Assembly (NCBI RefSeq): GCF_024170505.1
Contig: NZ_JALJYG010000005.1
Location: 79,535 to 143,534 of the forward strand
DNA from: Methanocalculus alkaliphilus
GTDB taxonomy: Archaea; Halobacteriota; Methanomicrobia; Methanomicrobiales; Methanocorpusculaceae
Direction of reading: 5' to 3'
Length of the DNA stretch: 64,000 nt
The position numbers and the translations under genes were made by a program. Below are positions 1 through 8,650 of the stretch, piece by piece (position 1 is the first letter of the stretch; every line of letters begins with the position of its first letter). The notes below the pieces were generated by a model. That model saw only the letters and a list, made by a program, of their open reading frames with translations. It had not been told where the DNA came from and searched no databases.

Positions 1-1102
1 AGGCATCGGTCACATAGAGTCCGGGAATTGCGGTCTCAAGGTTTGTATCCACTGAGACACCGATCCTTGCCGTCCCGCAGGGGTGTGATCCCCGAAGCGG
101 TGCTGATATAAGGGTCCGTGGATCAACACCTGCACCGGTAAGGAGTGCTGCTGCATGCGTAGCACCATCGACGAGCCGTTCAGCATCCCCGACGCTCACC
201 CCTTTTCTGATCACCTCGCCGACCGATCCATCATCGTCGTCCCTGATCTTGACCATCATCCCGATGATATCCTCCTCTGCCGCGGAGATCCCTGCCTCGT
301 TGAGGAGGGCGTGAAACGGACGGGAGTAGTGAGGGAGGATTATTCCCTCTTTGTACGGGATGTAAAATCCCATCGGAACATCCCGGTTCATTCCGATGCC
401 CGGCAGGACGCCGCCGATCGAGACGAAGGTATCGGCAAAGAGCGGAGTTGTCGGAAGGGAGAGCTGCTGAAGGAACCGGGGTGTCTCAAGTGCCCCGGCT
501 GCCAGGATGATGAGATCGTCCTGATAAACCGTTGATCCCACCCTGACCCCGCCGGCCTCGCCATGACGAACGATAATCTCATCCACTGTTTGTCCTGTGA
601 CCACCTCTGCTCCATTCCCCTCGGCATCCCTGATAAAAGCGAGAGCCGACCACCGTGCGTCTGTGGGACAGCCAAATGCACAGAGCCCGTCCATACAGCA
701 GCGATCCGGATCGATGAATTTCGGCATTCTGGAGACGGGATACCCGAGATCGATGGCTTGATCCATCAGGCGACGGGTTCCCGGACCGGTGAGGTGATCC
801 GGGAGCGGCATGACCCCCAGTTCATCCTCAATAGCGGCATAATGGGTGGAGAGATCGATACCAAATCCCTTCATCTCCTCTTCAAGGCTGCGGAGGGCAT
901 TCCCACCTGAGACCATTGTGGTACCGCCAAGACAGAATGCCCTCATGAGCCGGATTCCGGCATCGACGTTTGCATACTGCAGATACGCATCGCTCCCGGA
1001 AACATGGGGACCACGCTCGATGATCAGTACGTCATGCCCGGCCTCGGAGAGTGCCCTGGCCATGGTTGCACCACCGGCACCGGATCCGATGACGATCGCC
1101 AT
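1..1102 (-). CDS. GMC-family FAD-dependent oxidoreductase (partial)
   Basis: The gene runs off the left edge; 367 codons are visible. The N-terminus carries a Rossmann dinucleotide motif (AIVIGSGAGG) directly after the chosen ATG, followed by the expected IIERG strand. Near the visible C-terminal end is HPCGTARIG followed by VDTNLE and LYVTDA, the GMC C-terminal signature with its active-site His region. A Cys-rich stretch (RCCMDGLCAFGCP) lies around residue 140 and is typical of the archaeal/alcohol-oxidase-like branch rather than of sugar oxidases. It probably oxidises an alcohol or polyprenol-like substrate with FAD; the substrate cannot be told. It is divergent from the HerA-like gene at 1196. 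Family assignment is firm; function is inference. Confidence 0.85.
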   Translation of the reverse strand, partial: MAIVIGSGAGGATMARALSEAGHDVLIIERGPHVSGSDAYLQYANVDAGIRLMRAFCLGGTTMVSGGNALRSLEEEMKGFGIDLSTHYAAIEDELGVMPLPDHLTGPGTRRLMDQAIDLGYPVSRMPKFIDPDRCCMDGLCAFGCPTDARWSALAFIRDAEGNGAEVVTGQTVDEIIVRHGEAGGVRVGSTVYQDDLIILAAGALETPRFLQQLSLPTTPLFADTFVSIGGVLPGIGMNRDVPMGFYIPYKEGIILPHYSRPFHALLNEAGISAAEEDIIGMMVKIRDDDDGSVGEVIRKGVSVGDAERLVDGATHAAALLTGAGVDPRTLISAPLRGSHPCGTARIGVSVDTNLETAIPGLYVTDA

Positions 1103-1195
1103 ATTGATCGATTGGAGTACAACCAGATAAGCGTGCTCTCTCCAGGATCCCTCCCCAAATTATAACAGCCAATCCATCCATTCTTTGTAGAGAGA

Positions 1196-2851
1196 ATGGA
1201 TCTGGGTGTAGGACGAATCGGGGATCGTGATCTTGGGATCAGTGCACAGGAGATAGTCACCGGCCGGACATGTGTCATCGCCCAGTCCGGAGCAGGGAAA
1301 AGCTGGGGGATTGCTGTACTCTGTGAGCATCTCTGTAAGAATTATATCGGGTTCTGCCTGATCGATACCGAGGGGGAGTACTTCTCGCTCAAGGACCGGT
1401 TCCCGATCATCTGGATTGGATCAGACGAGGACTGTGACTTCGATATCGAGACGGTGGATCTGTACTCTGTGATGCGGGATGCGATCGTCTCCTCCCGGCA
1501 GGTTGTCTTTGATGTATCGGAGGTCGATATGCGGACAAAGGCAACAGCTCTTGTGAACATCCTCTACGAGCTTGAATCTGAGCTGAGGAAGCCGTTTCTT
1601 CTTATCGTGGAGGAGGCAGACAAGTTCATCCCCCAGTCCCGGGACTCGATCAAGATGATCGAAGAGATCTCACGTCGTGGAAGGAAACGAGGTCTCGGAC
1701 TCCTCGTTGCCACCCAGCGGCCATCCCTTGTCCAGAAGAATGTGCTGAGCCAGTGCAACAACCAGATCATCGGAAAACTCACTATTGATAACGATTTAAA
1801 GGCTGTTGCCCACTTCTTTAACGCCAGAAAAGAGGTCGAGGAGCTGATCACCCTTGAGCCCGGACAGTTCTTTGTGATGGGAGGTCTGGTCCGGGAGAAG
1901 GTGATGATGAAGTTTGGAGGCCGTGAGACGAAACACAAGGGGGTGACTCCTCAGATCTCCCCGGTTCGCCCGGCACCTCCGACGATGCCCGAAGAGAATC
2001 CGGCCGAAGCACCAGAAGGTGAGAGGAGGGAGAAGAAGCCAAAGATCGACCCCCCGGAGATAGATGACGATGAGAGCGAGGGGGACCTGATCCGATCGGG
2101 CACCCCTCTTGAGGGAGATGATACCGGATCTGCAGTTCCGATCCTGGTCGAGCGGGATGAGGCACTCAGGATAGCGCAGGGATTCTGCAAAAGAAGTTTC
2201 TGGAGCAGGAGGTATCTTGAGAGAATAACCGTTTTTGATCGGATATACTGGCCTCTTATCCTGATTGAGGTGAAGTATCTGGGTGGGATCCTGAAGAAGA
2301 CGACACGAAAGAGTTCGTTCATTCTTGAGGGATTTCGTGGGGAGAGGGTTGATCTCAATGACGGACTTCGCATTCATCCCGGATTTCGGGAGCTGATCGG
2401 CCTTGATGAAACCGCTGTCTCAATACTCTCGGTACTGTCGCCATCCGGTCTGACCGATCTCGAGATCGAGGCAGAGACTGTGCTTGGACCGGCAAGGGTG
2501 AAGAAGGGGATCAAACTCCTTCAGAAGCAGAAGCTGATCACCACAATGACGTCGGAGGAGGGGGCGACCGTCTTTGTGCCGCTCCTCGCACACCCCATCC
2601 CAAAACTCCAGGGACTCCACCAGTCATTCCGCCAAAATCTCATCCCCCTCTCAGGCGAGTCACGAAGCCCCCTGATAACAGAAGACGCCCTTCGGAAGAT
2701 CCTCAAAGGGCTTGAACCATCAGCGGAGATCACCCGGTTCAGGACGATATACTATCCGGTCTATGAAGCGACCATTGCCACAGGGGGAGGCAGCCGGCGT
2801 CTCTTCCTTGATGGGATCACCGGCCGGGAAGTGAGCGGTTATTCTGAATAA
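1196..2851 (+). CDS. HerA-like / DUF87 ATPase
   Basis: This 551-residue protein is a FtsK/HerA-superfamily ATPase. Walker A is at residues 29-36 (AQSGAGKS), Walker B at about 135-141 (FLLIVEEAD), and a sensor-like VATQRPS at 171-177. An acidic, proline-rich linker (about 250-310) leads to a C-terminal region with no motif I recognise, apart from winged-helix-like segments around 395-440. HerA proteins are hexameric DNA translocases that usually work with the nuclease NurA in end resection; no nurA is present here. The ATG at 1196 follows a purine-rich AGAGAG, and an AT-rich ATTATAA lies about 35 bases upstream. It may be a DUF87 ATPase of unknown target rather than HerA itself. Confidence 0.8.
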   Translation: MDLGVGRIGDRDLGISAQEIVTGRTCVIAQSGAGKSWGIAVLCEHLCKNYIGFCLIDTEGEYFSLKDRFPIIWIGSDEDCDFDIETVDLYSVMRDAIVSSRQVVFDVSEVDMRTKATALVNILYELESELRKPFLLIVEEADKFIPQSRDSIKMIEEISRRGRKRGLGLLVATQRPSLVQKNVLSQCNNQIIGKLTIDNDLKAVAHFFNARKEVEELITLEPGQFFVMGGLVREKVMMKFGGRETKHKGVTPQISPVRPAPPTMPEENPAEAPEGERREKKPKIDPPEIDDDESEGDLIRSGTPLEGDDTGSAVPILVERDEALRIAQGFCKRSFWSRRYLERITVFDRIYWPLILIEVKYLGGILKKTTRKSSFILEGFRGERVDLNDGLRIHPGFRELIGLDETAVSILSVLSPSGLTDLEIEAETVLGPARVKKGIKLLQKQKLITTMTSEEGATVFVPLLAHPIPKLQGLHQSFRQNLIPLSGESRSPLITEDALRKILKGLEPSAEITRFRTIYYPVYEATIATGGGSRRLFLDGITGREVSGYSE

Positions 2852-2900
2852 GGAGTAATTCCATTTTACACGCATTTTTGCAACTTTTTTTTACGGGTAG

Positions 2901-2909
2901 ATTTATAAA
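2901..2909 (+). promoter_or_regulatory. TATA box of the rubredoxin-like gene
   Basis: The sequence ATTTATAAA is centred about 26 bases before the ATG at 2931. This spacing places the predicted transcription start on or next to the start codon, so the mRNA is probably leaderless; no Shine-Dalgarno sequence is visible in the gap. Confidence 0.6.
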
Positions 2910-2930
2910 TCAGGGCGTCTCTAAACGAGT

Positions 2931-3173
2931 ATGGATGAATGCTTCTCTTTTCGGTGTATCGTCTGTGGTTTCATCTATGATCCGATGAGAGGAGATCCGA
3001 TGCGGGGGATCGAACCCGGGACTCAACTTGAAGATCTCCCTGATGACTATACCTGCCCCGTCTGCGGGGTTTTCGTTGTCACCGGAAACTCGCCCTTTGT
3101 TCTGATCGAGTCAGAAGGCAGTGGGTGCGGGCTGGAGAGGATGTATGGCGGACGGGAGGAGGAAGAGAGATGA
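2931..3173 (+). CDS. Rubredoxin-like iron protein
   Basis: This 80-residue protein has both rubredoxin iron-binding knuckles: CIVCG at residues 9-13 with YDP after it, and CPVCG at 42-46, separated by the conserved PG and LPDDY segment. The spacing between knuckles is slightly longer than in classical rubredoxins because a DPMRG unit is repeated. After the second knuckle the usual GKDxF ending is replaced by a 34-residue tail rich in Gly and Glu. It should bind one iron by four cysteines and act as a small cytoplasmic electron carrier, for example in oxygen defence. The partner is not apparent from neighbours. Confidence 0.85.
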   Translation: MDECFSFRCIVCGFIYDPMRGDPMRGIEPGTQLEDLPDDYTCPVCGVFVVTGNSPFVLIESEGSGCGLERMYGGREEEER

Positions 3174-3198
3174 TATGTGCGGAGACAGGTGATCCCCG

Positions 3199-3405
3199 AT
3201 GATACATCCTGATGAGAAGAATCTGCGGATTGAGCGGATCAAAGCGCTCTCCACCAGCACGTACCGGGATGTCCTCATCTACGATGAGAAGACCTGCGGG
3301 GGCATCTATAATGGAGAGGAGATCGACCCAAAGAGTGCCGGCCGTTTACGGAAGAGGGGGCCGTATGTTATCATCAGTGAGATTGACGAGCAGGGCGATG
3401 GATAA
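3199..3405 (+). CDS. Small conserved-looking hypothetical protein
   Basis: This 68-residue soluble, charged protein begins 25 bases after the rubredoxin-like gene and probably shares its transcript. It has no cysteine pair, membrane segment or motif that I recognise. Its C-terminal half (LRKRGPYVIISEID) could be a short beta unit. A T-rich stretch follows directly, before the tRNA gene on the other strand. The start is the ATG just after GATGATAC; no strong ribosome site is seen. Confidence 0.5.
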   Translation: MIHPDEKNLRIERIKALSTSTYRDVLIYDEKTCGGIYNGEEIDPKSAGRLRKRGPYVIISEIDEQGDG

Positions 3406-3414
3406 AAGACTATC

Positions 3415-3421
3415 TTTTTTT
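3415..3421 (+). terminator. T-run terminator
   Basis: A run of seven T residues lies 10 bases after the stop codon of the small hypothetical gene. Oligo-T on the coding strand is the usual archaeal terminator; no hairpin is needed. Confidence 0.4.
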
Positions 3422-3422
3422 A

Positions 3423-3507
3423 TGCGAGGGGGGCGATTCGAACGCCCGAACTCCTACGAGACTGGGTCCTAAGCCCAGCGCCTTTGACCTGGCTTGGCAA
3501 CCCTCGC
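3423..3507 (-). tRNA. tRNA-Leu (anticodon UAG)
   Basis: The 85-base minus-strand gene folds as a class II tRNA. The acceptor stem is GCGAGGG/CCCTCGC with discriminator A. The anticodon stem CTGGG/CCCAG closes the loop CTTAGGA, giving anticodon UAG. There is a long variable arm (TCTCGTAGGAG) and a T-loop with TTCGAAT. The CCA end is not encoded. No intron is seen. Confidence 0.95.
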
Positions 3508-3530
3508 GCAGATCAGTATAGGCACTCTGA

Positions 3531-3540
3531 TAATAAATAG
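3531..3540 (-). promoter_or_regulatory. TATA box of tRNA-Leu(UAG)
   Basis: On the minus strand the sequence CTATTTATTA lies about 25-33 bases before the first base of the tRNA, the usual archaeal TATA position. Confidence 0.5.
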
Positions 3541-3559
3541 AGGAATGGTTCTTTCACCA

Positions 3560-4594
3560 TCATTCGGCCTTCGGGTCGCTGGCGACTTCCTGCTTCTTTG
3601 CCATCTCAAGTTCGCGGAGAAGGAGAATGTATCCTGAGACGACGAAGGCAATAATCAGAGGTCCAAGGATAAACCCGATGAGGCCCATGATAGCCAGTCC
3701 CCCAAAGAAGCCGATCCACATCAGGAGGGGGTTGATACTCGCCCGCATGCCCATGATGAGAGGGCGGAAGACGAGATCCGGGAGTGCGCAGACGACCGGA
3801 TAGCCGACAAGACCGATCATGGCGACACCCCGGTAATCACCCATCGAAAACGCATAGATTCCGAGGAAGAGCATCAGGAGCGAGGGGCCAAGGATGGGGA
3901 CCAGCTGGAACATGGCAGCTATCGTCGCATAAAAGAGGATGTGATCATAGCCGAGGACATAAAAGAATGGGATTGCAAGGAGGAAGGTGATCAACGCTGT
4001 CACCACATGCACCACATAGATTGCATAGAGCGTATCAACAACGGTCTTTGATATCTCCCGCAATCCTGAGGAGAGACGGCCTGGAAGGGCATTGACAGCC
4101 CGGATATACATCTCCTCTCCTTTATACAGGAAAGCCATCAATGCCATCAGGAAGATAAGAATATCAAGGACAATCCTTGGAGCATGATAAATGAGGGAAA
4201 TACCCCATGCAGTCAGATTATTTATCTGGAGCGTGATCCAATCGTTCAGTTCGCTCTCTCCAACCGTCGGTGTCCCGGACGCGCCGAGTGTGGTCAGCCA
4301 GAGGAGGATTGTGTCGATAATCTCCTCAATTAATGCGGAATTTGTATAAAAGACAGCGATTGTAAAACTGATCACAAACGTCACAAAGACGATGACAAAG
4401 GTTGCAATAAGGAGTGCGGAGACCCCCGGATTAATCACCCTGGTCAGCTGCCGATGGATGGGGAGGAGAATAACGGCAAGTGTTCCTGCCAGGATGATGA
4501 TTGCCAGCAGCTGCCAGAAGAAAATTGCGGCGGCTGCCATGATTACACCAGTTACCAGCAGCACATTCTTATCAGGATATCCTCCACCGGGCAT
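3560..4594 (-). CDS. AI-2E family (PerM-type) transporter
   Basis: This protein of 344 residues has about eight hydrophobic segments and a central soluble-like region, as in the AI-2E/PerM permease family (PF01594). The C-terminal LVPILGPSLLML and LGPLIIAFV segments are typical of the family. Members export small molecules or act as ion antiporters; the substrate here is unknown. A reading frame continues 24 codons upstream, but the ATG giving MPGGGYPDKN is preferred because a GAGGAG and a TATA-like stretch (ATATTCTTATAAGG) lie directly before it. It is divergent from the hydrogenase cluster. Confidence 0.8.
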   Translation of the reverse strand: MPGGGYPDKNVLLVTGVIMAAAAIFFWQLLAIIILAGTLAVILLPIHRQLTRVINPGVSALLIATFVIVFVTFVISFTIAVFYTNSALIEEIIDTILLWLTTLGASGTPTVGESELNDWITLQINNLTAWGISLIYHAPRIVLDILIFLMALMAFLYKGEEMYIRAVNALPGRLSSGLREISKTVVDTLYAIYVVHVVTALITFLLAIPFFYVLGYDHILFYATIAAMFQLVPILGPSLLMLFLGIYAFSMGDYRGVAMIGLVGYPVVCALPDLVFRPLIMGMRASINPLLMWIGFFGGLAIMGLIGFILGPLIIAFVVSGYILLLRELEMAKKQEVASDPKAE

Positions 4595-4715
4595 TTCACA
4601 GAGTGATACTCCTCGATACCTTATAAGAATATAGTCAGAAAATTTCGGAACTGATGTTAGAAACATAAGGTTTTACTATTCCTGCGTCGATATATCGAAT
4701 CAGCTTTGATGCAGA

Positions 4716-5201
4716 ATGCTTGAAGAATATGGACGAATACTAATTGCAGCTGCACTGTCCTGGATACTTTTTGTATCTGTCGATGTATTCTGGCGTCTTC
4801 CCGAAAAAGGAGGCGTCAGTGGCGCCAAAGCCATTGGTGAGCTGATTGCCCGGCGTGGGGGCGATCGAAACGGTGGCTGGATGATGGGCAACATCGTCTC
4901 ATCACCTGATGCATCCGCCGGAACCCTTCTTGCGGCATGCGGGGTCTTTGTCGCCGGTATTCCAGGGGGCATTGCAGCAGCTCTTCTCGTATTCATTGGA
5001 AACAGGATCTGTCATGATCCCGGATATGCAGGGACAACCGGAGCACTCATCGCAACCGGTATCATTGCACTCTCCATGCAGTCTGGCTTTATGCCATCCG
5101 ACTTCATCGTTGGGACGGTCATTGCAATCCTTACGATACAGGGCCTCTCCCTCACAAAGGCAAGCCATCTCCTTGGCATTTTCTGGAGGTGGAGAGCCTG
5201 A
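4716..5201 (+). CDS. ehaB: Energy-converting hydrogenase Eha, membrane subunit B-like
   Basis: First gene of the hydrogenase cluster; 161 residues with about four or five hydrophobic segments and a charged cytoplasmic stretch (IARRGGDRNGG) near residue 50. Its length and position before short membrane proteins match EhaB of the Eha hydrogenase. A separate ehaA is not seen upstream. A TATA-like GATATATCG lies only about 20 bases before the ATG and no Shine-Dalgarno is visible, so a short or absent leader is likely. It is assigned mainly by gene order; sequence recognition alone is moderate. Confidence 0.6.
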   Translation: MLEEYGRILIAAALSWILFVSVDVFWRLPEKGGVSGAKAIGELIARRGGDRNGGWMMGNIVSSPDASAGTLLAACGVFVAGIPGGIAAALLVFIGNRICHDPGYAGTTGALIATGIIALSMQSGFMPSDFIVGTVIAILTIQGLSLTKASHLLGIFWRWRA

Positions 5202-5437
5202 TTGCAGCCGCCATCTGCCTTCTGATAGCAGTCTATGGTGCCTTCAGGGCTGTCATCGAAAAGGAGACTCTCGCCAGACTGCCTTTTGTAAATGTGATGA
5301 ACTTCGGGATCGCCGGAGCCATCGTCCTGATCCTTCCCCATCCCCTCACACTCGTTGCAGCAGCTGCATACTTCATCGGATCTACCCTTGAGGCAAATGC
5401 AATTGCCAGTGCCTATGCAAAACGGGGTGGCACATGA
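5189..5437 (+). CDS. ehaC: Eha membrane subunit C-like
   Basis: This 82-residue protein has two or three hydrophobic helices. It overlaps the preceding gene by 13 bases and starts at GTG, with GGAGG lying immediately before or within the start, so the exact start is uncertain. Size and order fit EhaC. Such small subunits build the ion-translocating membrane arm; their individual roles are unknown. Confidence 0.6.
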   Translation: MESLIAAAICLLIAVYGAFRAVIEKETLARLPFVNVMNFGIAGAIVLILPHPLTLVAAAAYFIGSTLEANAIASAYAKRGGT

Positions 5438-5667
5438 TCGATAGTCTGGTTATCCTGCTCCTGACAGTGCTGATCACGCTTGGAGCGGTCGCTACCGCAC
5501 TCTGGAAAGGACCCTTTGACAAGCTGATCGGGCTTTCGATCATCACTGCCGGGATCATACCGTTCGTCGTGATGAGAGGGTATCTGGATGTTGCAATCGT
5601 CGTCGTCCTCATCGTTCCGCTCTCAACGATCATCATCCTGCTTCTGCTTGGGAGGCCGGTTCGATGA
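5434..5667 (+). CDS. ehaD: Eha membrane subunit D-like (DUF2108)
   Basis: Three hydrophobic helices fill this 77-residue protein. The start overlaps the previous stop (ATGA), indicating translational coupling. The sequence LWKGPFDKLIGLSIITAGIIPF resembles the MnhF/NuoJ-like small antiporter subunits, and order and size match EhaD. It is expected to sit in the cytoplasmic membrane within the proton or sodium path. Confidence 0.65.
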   Translation: MIDSLVILLLTVLITLGAVATALWKGPFDKLIGLSIITAGIIPFVVMRGYLDVAIVVVLIVPLSTIIILLLLGRPVR

Positions 5668-5906
5668 GTCCTGAGTTTATCATCGGATGCGGGCTGCTCA
5701 TCCTTGGAACGATATGTACCGCCTGGCCATCACCGAGGGACTACATCACACGACTGATCAATATCGAAGTGGCGGCATTCGGCCTCCTCCTTGTGATGCT
5801 CTCCTTTGATGAGATGATCGCCCTCCTGACATTTGTTGCCGTCTCGGCGGTCAGTGTATTCATCCTCGTCCGGGTTATCGGAAAGAAGGAGGCTGCGGGT
5901 CAATGA
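5664..5906 (+). CDS. ehaE: Eha membrane subunit E-like (DUF2107)
   Basis: An 80-residue, three-helix membrane protein starting in an ATGA overlap with ehaD. The central segment LINIEVAAFGLLLVMLSFDE has a Glu and Asp in otherwise hydrophobic helices, as in MnhC/NuoK-like subunits in which buried acids take part in ion transfer. Position fits EhaE. Confidence 0.65.
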   Translation: MSPEFIIGCGLLILGTICTAWPSPRDYITRLINIEVAAFGLLLVMLSFDEMIALLTFVAVSAVSVFILVRVIGKKEAAGQ

Positions 5907-6355
5907 TACGCAAAATATCCAAAATTCTCTCAAATTTCGACAACCTCTCCCGTGTTTATGCTGTCCTGATCATCATCGTCATCCTTGGTGGTCTCATCAG
6001 CATCCCCTCGATGGAATATCATGGCGATCGCCTCTATCCAAAGACGATCGACCGTGACAGCCCCCTCGATCCTTATGATCGGGGAGGCGAGCCATTCGAG
6101 AGAGCCGATATCCTCGCCGAATACCCGGAGAACAGCCCATACCTCGGCTTCACCACCGCATACCTGACGCCCCTTGCGATGGCGGTTGTTGCCACAACTC
6201 CCTATATGGGAACCACTATCGTCGCCCACCCTGGTGGAATAATCGATGAGATCCTCTATGTAACACGGGGACTTGACACCGTCGTCGAGACGGCGATACT
6301 CTTCGTCGCCTTTGCAATGGCGGCATATCTGTACCGACGGAGGGATGACGAATGA
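5903..6355 (+). CDS. ehaF: Eha membrane subunit F-like
   Basis: 150 residues with a hydrophobic helix near the N-terminus (residues 18-36), a long polar loop (YHGDRLYPK to ENSPYLGF), and two hydrophobic segments towards the C-terminus. The end (DTVVETAILFVAFAMAAYLYRRR) resembles the C-terminal part of MbhE in the second hydrogenase of this window, where GEAAVLFTAALG occupies the same place. It starts in an ATGA overlap with ehaE. Assigned to EhaF by order and by this similarity. Confidence 0.65.
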   Translation: MIRKISKILSNFDNLSRVYAVLIIIVILGGLISIPSMEYHGDRLYPKTIDRDSPLDPYDRGGEPFERADILAEYPENSPYLGFTTAYLTPLAMAVVATTPYMGTTIVAHPGGIIDEILYVTRGLDTVVETAILFVAFAMAAYLYRRRDDE

Positions 6356-6954
6356 TCACGCCTTTCCATATCGGGTTGTTTGCAGTTTCACTCTGTATCC
6401 TTGCCACCTTCCTCGCATTCCTCCAGGAGAAGGATGACCTGCACAAGCTCATCCTGACAGATCTTGCCGCGATTATGGCACTCTTCATCATCGCCCTCGT
6501 CGGTACTGATCTCGCGGAGGCGCTCATCCTTCCAGGACTTGTTGTTGGGATATCAAAGCTGATGGCTCTTGCAGAGATCTATCTGGTCAAGGAAGGAATC
6601 CAGCAGGAGAAGAGCAGCACAGTTCTTGATATTGAGATCCTTGATACCGCACCTTCAATTCTTGCAGCGATTCTTGTGATCTATGGAATCATCCTGTCCG
6701 GATTCTCCGGAGGGGCGATAGCGGGTCTTGGGATCATCTTCTATCTCGCCTTCAAAGCGCATGATGAGAAGTTTGAGCTGATAGAGACGGTCAGTGGATA
6801 TGCCTGGGTTACATGGATTGCAGCCTTCTTCATCTTCCTCATCTTCCCGTCACAGTGGTTCCTCGCAGTGATGCTGGCAGGAGGGGGAATCCTGCTGAAG
6901 GTGATGGCAAAGTTCTCACTCATCGGAACGATGCGGGGTGATCCAGGTGTTTGA
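6352..6954 (+). CDS. ehaG: Eha membrane subunit G-like (DUF2105)
   Basis: This 200-residue protein has six to seven hydrophobic helices with the charged cytoplasmic segments LQEKDDLHK and LVKEGIQQEKSS. The N-terminal part (EKDDLHKLILTDLAAIMALFIIALVGTDLAEALILPG) resembles NuoK/MnhC-type subunits. It overlaps ehaF by the ATGA pattern. Length and order agree with EhaG. Confidence 0.65.
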   Translation: MITPFHIGLFAVSLCILATFLAFLQEKDDLHKLILTDLAAIMALFIIALVGTDLAEALILPGLVVGISKLMALAEIYLVKEGIQQEKSSTVLDIEILDTAPSILAAILVIYGIILSGFSGGAIAGLGIIFYLAFKAHDEKFELIETVSGYAWVTWIAAFFIFLIFPSQWFLAVMLAGGGILLKVMAKFSLIGTMRGDPGV

Positions 6955-7603
6955 TCTCAATGTCGAGGGGAGAGAGCTCTTCTCCCTCTCATTTGGAGAT
7001 ATTGTTCCCTACTTCAGTGTCTATACAGGAGCACTCGCTGCATTTGTCATCATCTTCATTCTGATTGCGATTTTCAGCCTCCCTGAACGGCAGGTGAATA
7101 TCACCTTTGGCGGTGATGCATACTATGCAAAAGAGGTCAATGAACCGGATATGCGATTCTCCAGGTTCATGGCTATCGCCTGTGGTGCAGCCACCCTTGG
7201 CGCCATGGTAACCGGGGATATCTTCAACTTCACCCTCTTTGCCGTGATGGTCGGAATAACCAATATCGGTATCGTGGCAGCCTCCGGAAACCGGCATGTT
7301 CTCAACGCCGCATATCAGTATGGTATCGTTGCAATGCTTGCAATAGTTCCGCTCTTCGGTGGAGCTGCCCTCATCCTCGCAACGACCGGGAGCCTCTCCA
7401 TCTGGGTGCTCGCCGGTGCAGGCGTTGTTCCACTCCTTGCAAAAGCCCTCCTCGTCCTTGGAGTGATGGGGGAAGGTATCGCACCATTGTATATCGGTAA
7501 AGCCGAGATCATCAGGGCACAGGGAGCGCCGTATGTCCTGATGATCCATTTCAGCTCACTCCTGCTCTTCCTGCGGGTAATTGAGATAGTTCTGGTGATA
7601 TGA
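6938..7603 (+). CDS. ehaH: Eha antiporter-like subunit H
   Basis: A 221-residue membrane protein related to the proton-pumping NuoN/MnhD fold but less than half its usual length. It contains VTGDIFNFTLFAVM, which aligns with VTTGDLFNFFVFLEI of the full-length MbhH at 44215-45771, and a Lys in LLAKALLVLG where the antiporter family places a channel Lys. It starts at GTG and overlaps ehaG by 17 bases. It probably forms the ion-pumping unit of Eha together with ehaI. Confidence 0.7.
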   Translation: MIQVFDLNVEGRELFSLSFGDIVPYFSVYTGALAAFVIIFILIAIFSLPERQVNITFGGDAYYAKEVNEPDMRFSRFMAIACGAATLGAMVTGDIFNFTLFAVMVGITNIGIVAASGNRHVLNAAYQYGIVAMLAIVPLFGGAALILATTGSLSIWVLAGAGVVPLLAKALLVLGVMGEGIAPLYIGKAEIIRAQGAPYVLMIHFSSLLLFLRVIEIVLVI

Positions 7604-7806
7604 TGAAGAGACTCTCCATTCAGTTGTTGGCTATCATCTCAGGTGTGATCCTCGTCATAACATCTGCCGGGGCACACCTTGGAGCAATAGCCCCATCCAT
7701 CTCTGCAGTAATAGCCATCCTGATTGTGCCGGTTCTGCTCATCTCCGTGGGTCTCCTCTTTGCAGCACGGCTGACCGACGGAGATATTCCGTTTATGGGG
7801 TACTGA
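7600..7806 (+). CDS. ehaI: Eha membrane subunit I-like
   Basis: A 68-residue protein with two hydrophobic helices, starting in an ATGA overlap with ehaH and ending one base before the ehaJ start. No motif can be named; position and size match EhaI. Confidence 0.6.
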   Translation: MMKRLSIQLLAIISGVILVITSAGAHLGAIAPSISAVIAILIVPVLLISVGLLFAARLTDGDIPFMGY

Positions 7807-7807
7807 T

Positions 7808-8650
7808 ATGATCGAATATATCCTCGCAGCTATCTTTGCGGGCCTTCTCCTCCACGGCATTCACCGAAAAGTGATCGCACGTGTCCAGGGAAGGCCAGGC
7901 CCGCCGATCTGGCAGGAGATACTCCATACCCTCAAGTTCCTTGCAAAAGAGACCTGGATACCAAAGACCGCCAGCCAGGGTGTCTATGTCGGGGTTGTCG
8001 CCATATCAATCGGCCTCTGGGTCGCCGCATTTGCCCTCCTGATGGCAGGAGAGAGCCTGCTGCTCCTCTTCGCCCTCTATGTCCTCCATAAGATCGTGGA
8101 GCATGGAATAGGGCTTGCCTCAGGCTCGCCGTATACCAAGTTTGGAGCGATACGATCAGTCGTCTCGGCGGCATCGGAGCTTCCGCTCCTCGCCAGTGTC
8201 GCTCTCATCTACCTGATCACAGGATCACTGATGCTCCGGGACATTGAGGCGTACCAGGTGATCAACGGACCGCTTCTCCTTCCGGCTCTTCCTGCGGCGA
8301 TCGCATTGTATATGGTGATCCTCTCAAAGGTCCACTACGGCCCCTTCTCGATCGTCGAGGCAAAAGAACTCGTCTCAGGATACTGGACCGAACACTTCGG
8401 GGTCTGGCGCGGGGTAATGAACGCGGCATTCGGTCTGAAGACCTTCGTCCTCCTGTACGCCTTTGTGATGATCTTCATCGGACCGGTCGGGGTTCCGCTG
8501 ACGCTTCTGCTCATCCTTCTTCTGATGCTGACGCTCTCATTCGTCTGTGCGGCCACACCGATGCTGGCACCCTATGACTCGGTGACGGTTCAGACGATGA
8601 CAACCGCCCTGATCGCCTGTTATATCATCTACCTGGGGGTCTTTGCATGA
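7808..8650 (+). CDS. ehaJ: Eha NuoH-like membrane anchor subunit J
   Basis: This 280-residue protein belongs to the NADH dehydrogenase subunit 1 (NuoH) family, which connects the soluble hydrogenase arm to the ion pump. Recognisable elements are ARVQGRPGP in the first cytoplasmic loop, ASGSPYTKFGAIRS and ASELPLLASV in the central loop, and EAKELVSGYWTEHFG near residue 180. About seven or eight helices are present. The homologous Mbh subunit is at 48387-49391. The start lies one base after ehaI ends. Confidence 0.85.
   Translation: MIEYILAAIFAGLLLHGIHRKVIARVQGRPGPPIWQEILHTLKFLAKETWIPKTASQGVYVGVVAISIGLWVAAFALLMAGESLLLLFALYVLHKIVEHGIGLASGSPYTKFGAIRSVVSAASELPLLASVALIYLITGSLMLRDIEAYQVINGPLLLPALPAAIALYMVILSKVHYGPFSIVEAKELVSGYWTEHFGVWRGVMNAAFGLKTFVLLYAFVMIFIGPVGVPLTLLLILLLMLTLSFVCAATPMLAPYDSVTVQTMTTALIACYIIYLGVFA

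Noticed and set aside
388..681. Several open frames on the plus and minus strands in the first 1.1 kb
   Set aside because: They lie in other frames of the GMC oxidoreductase, whose own frame has no stop inside the window and carries all the family motifs.
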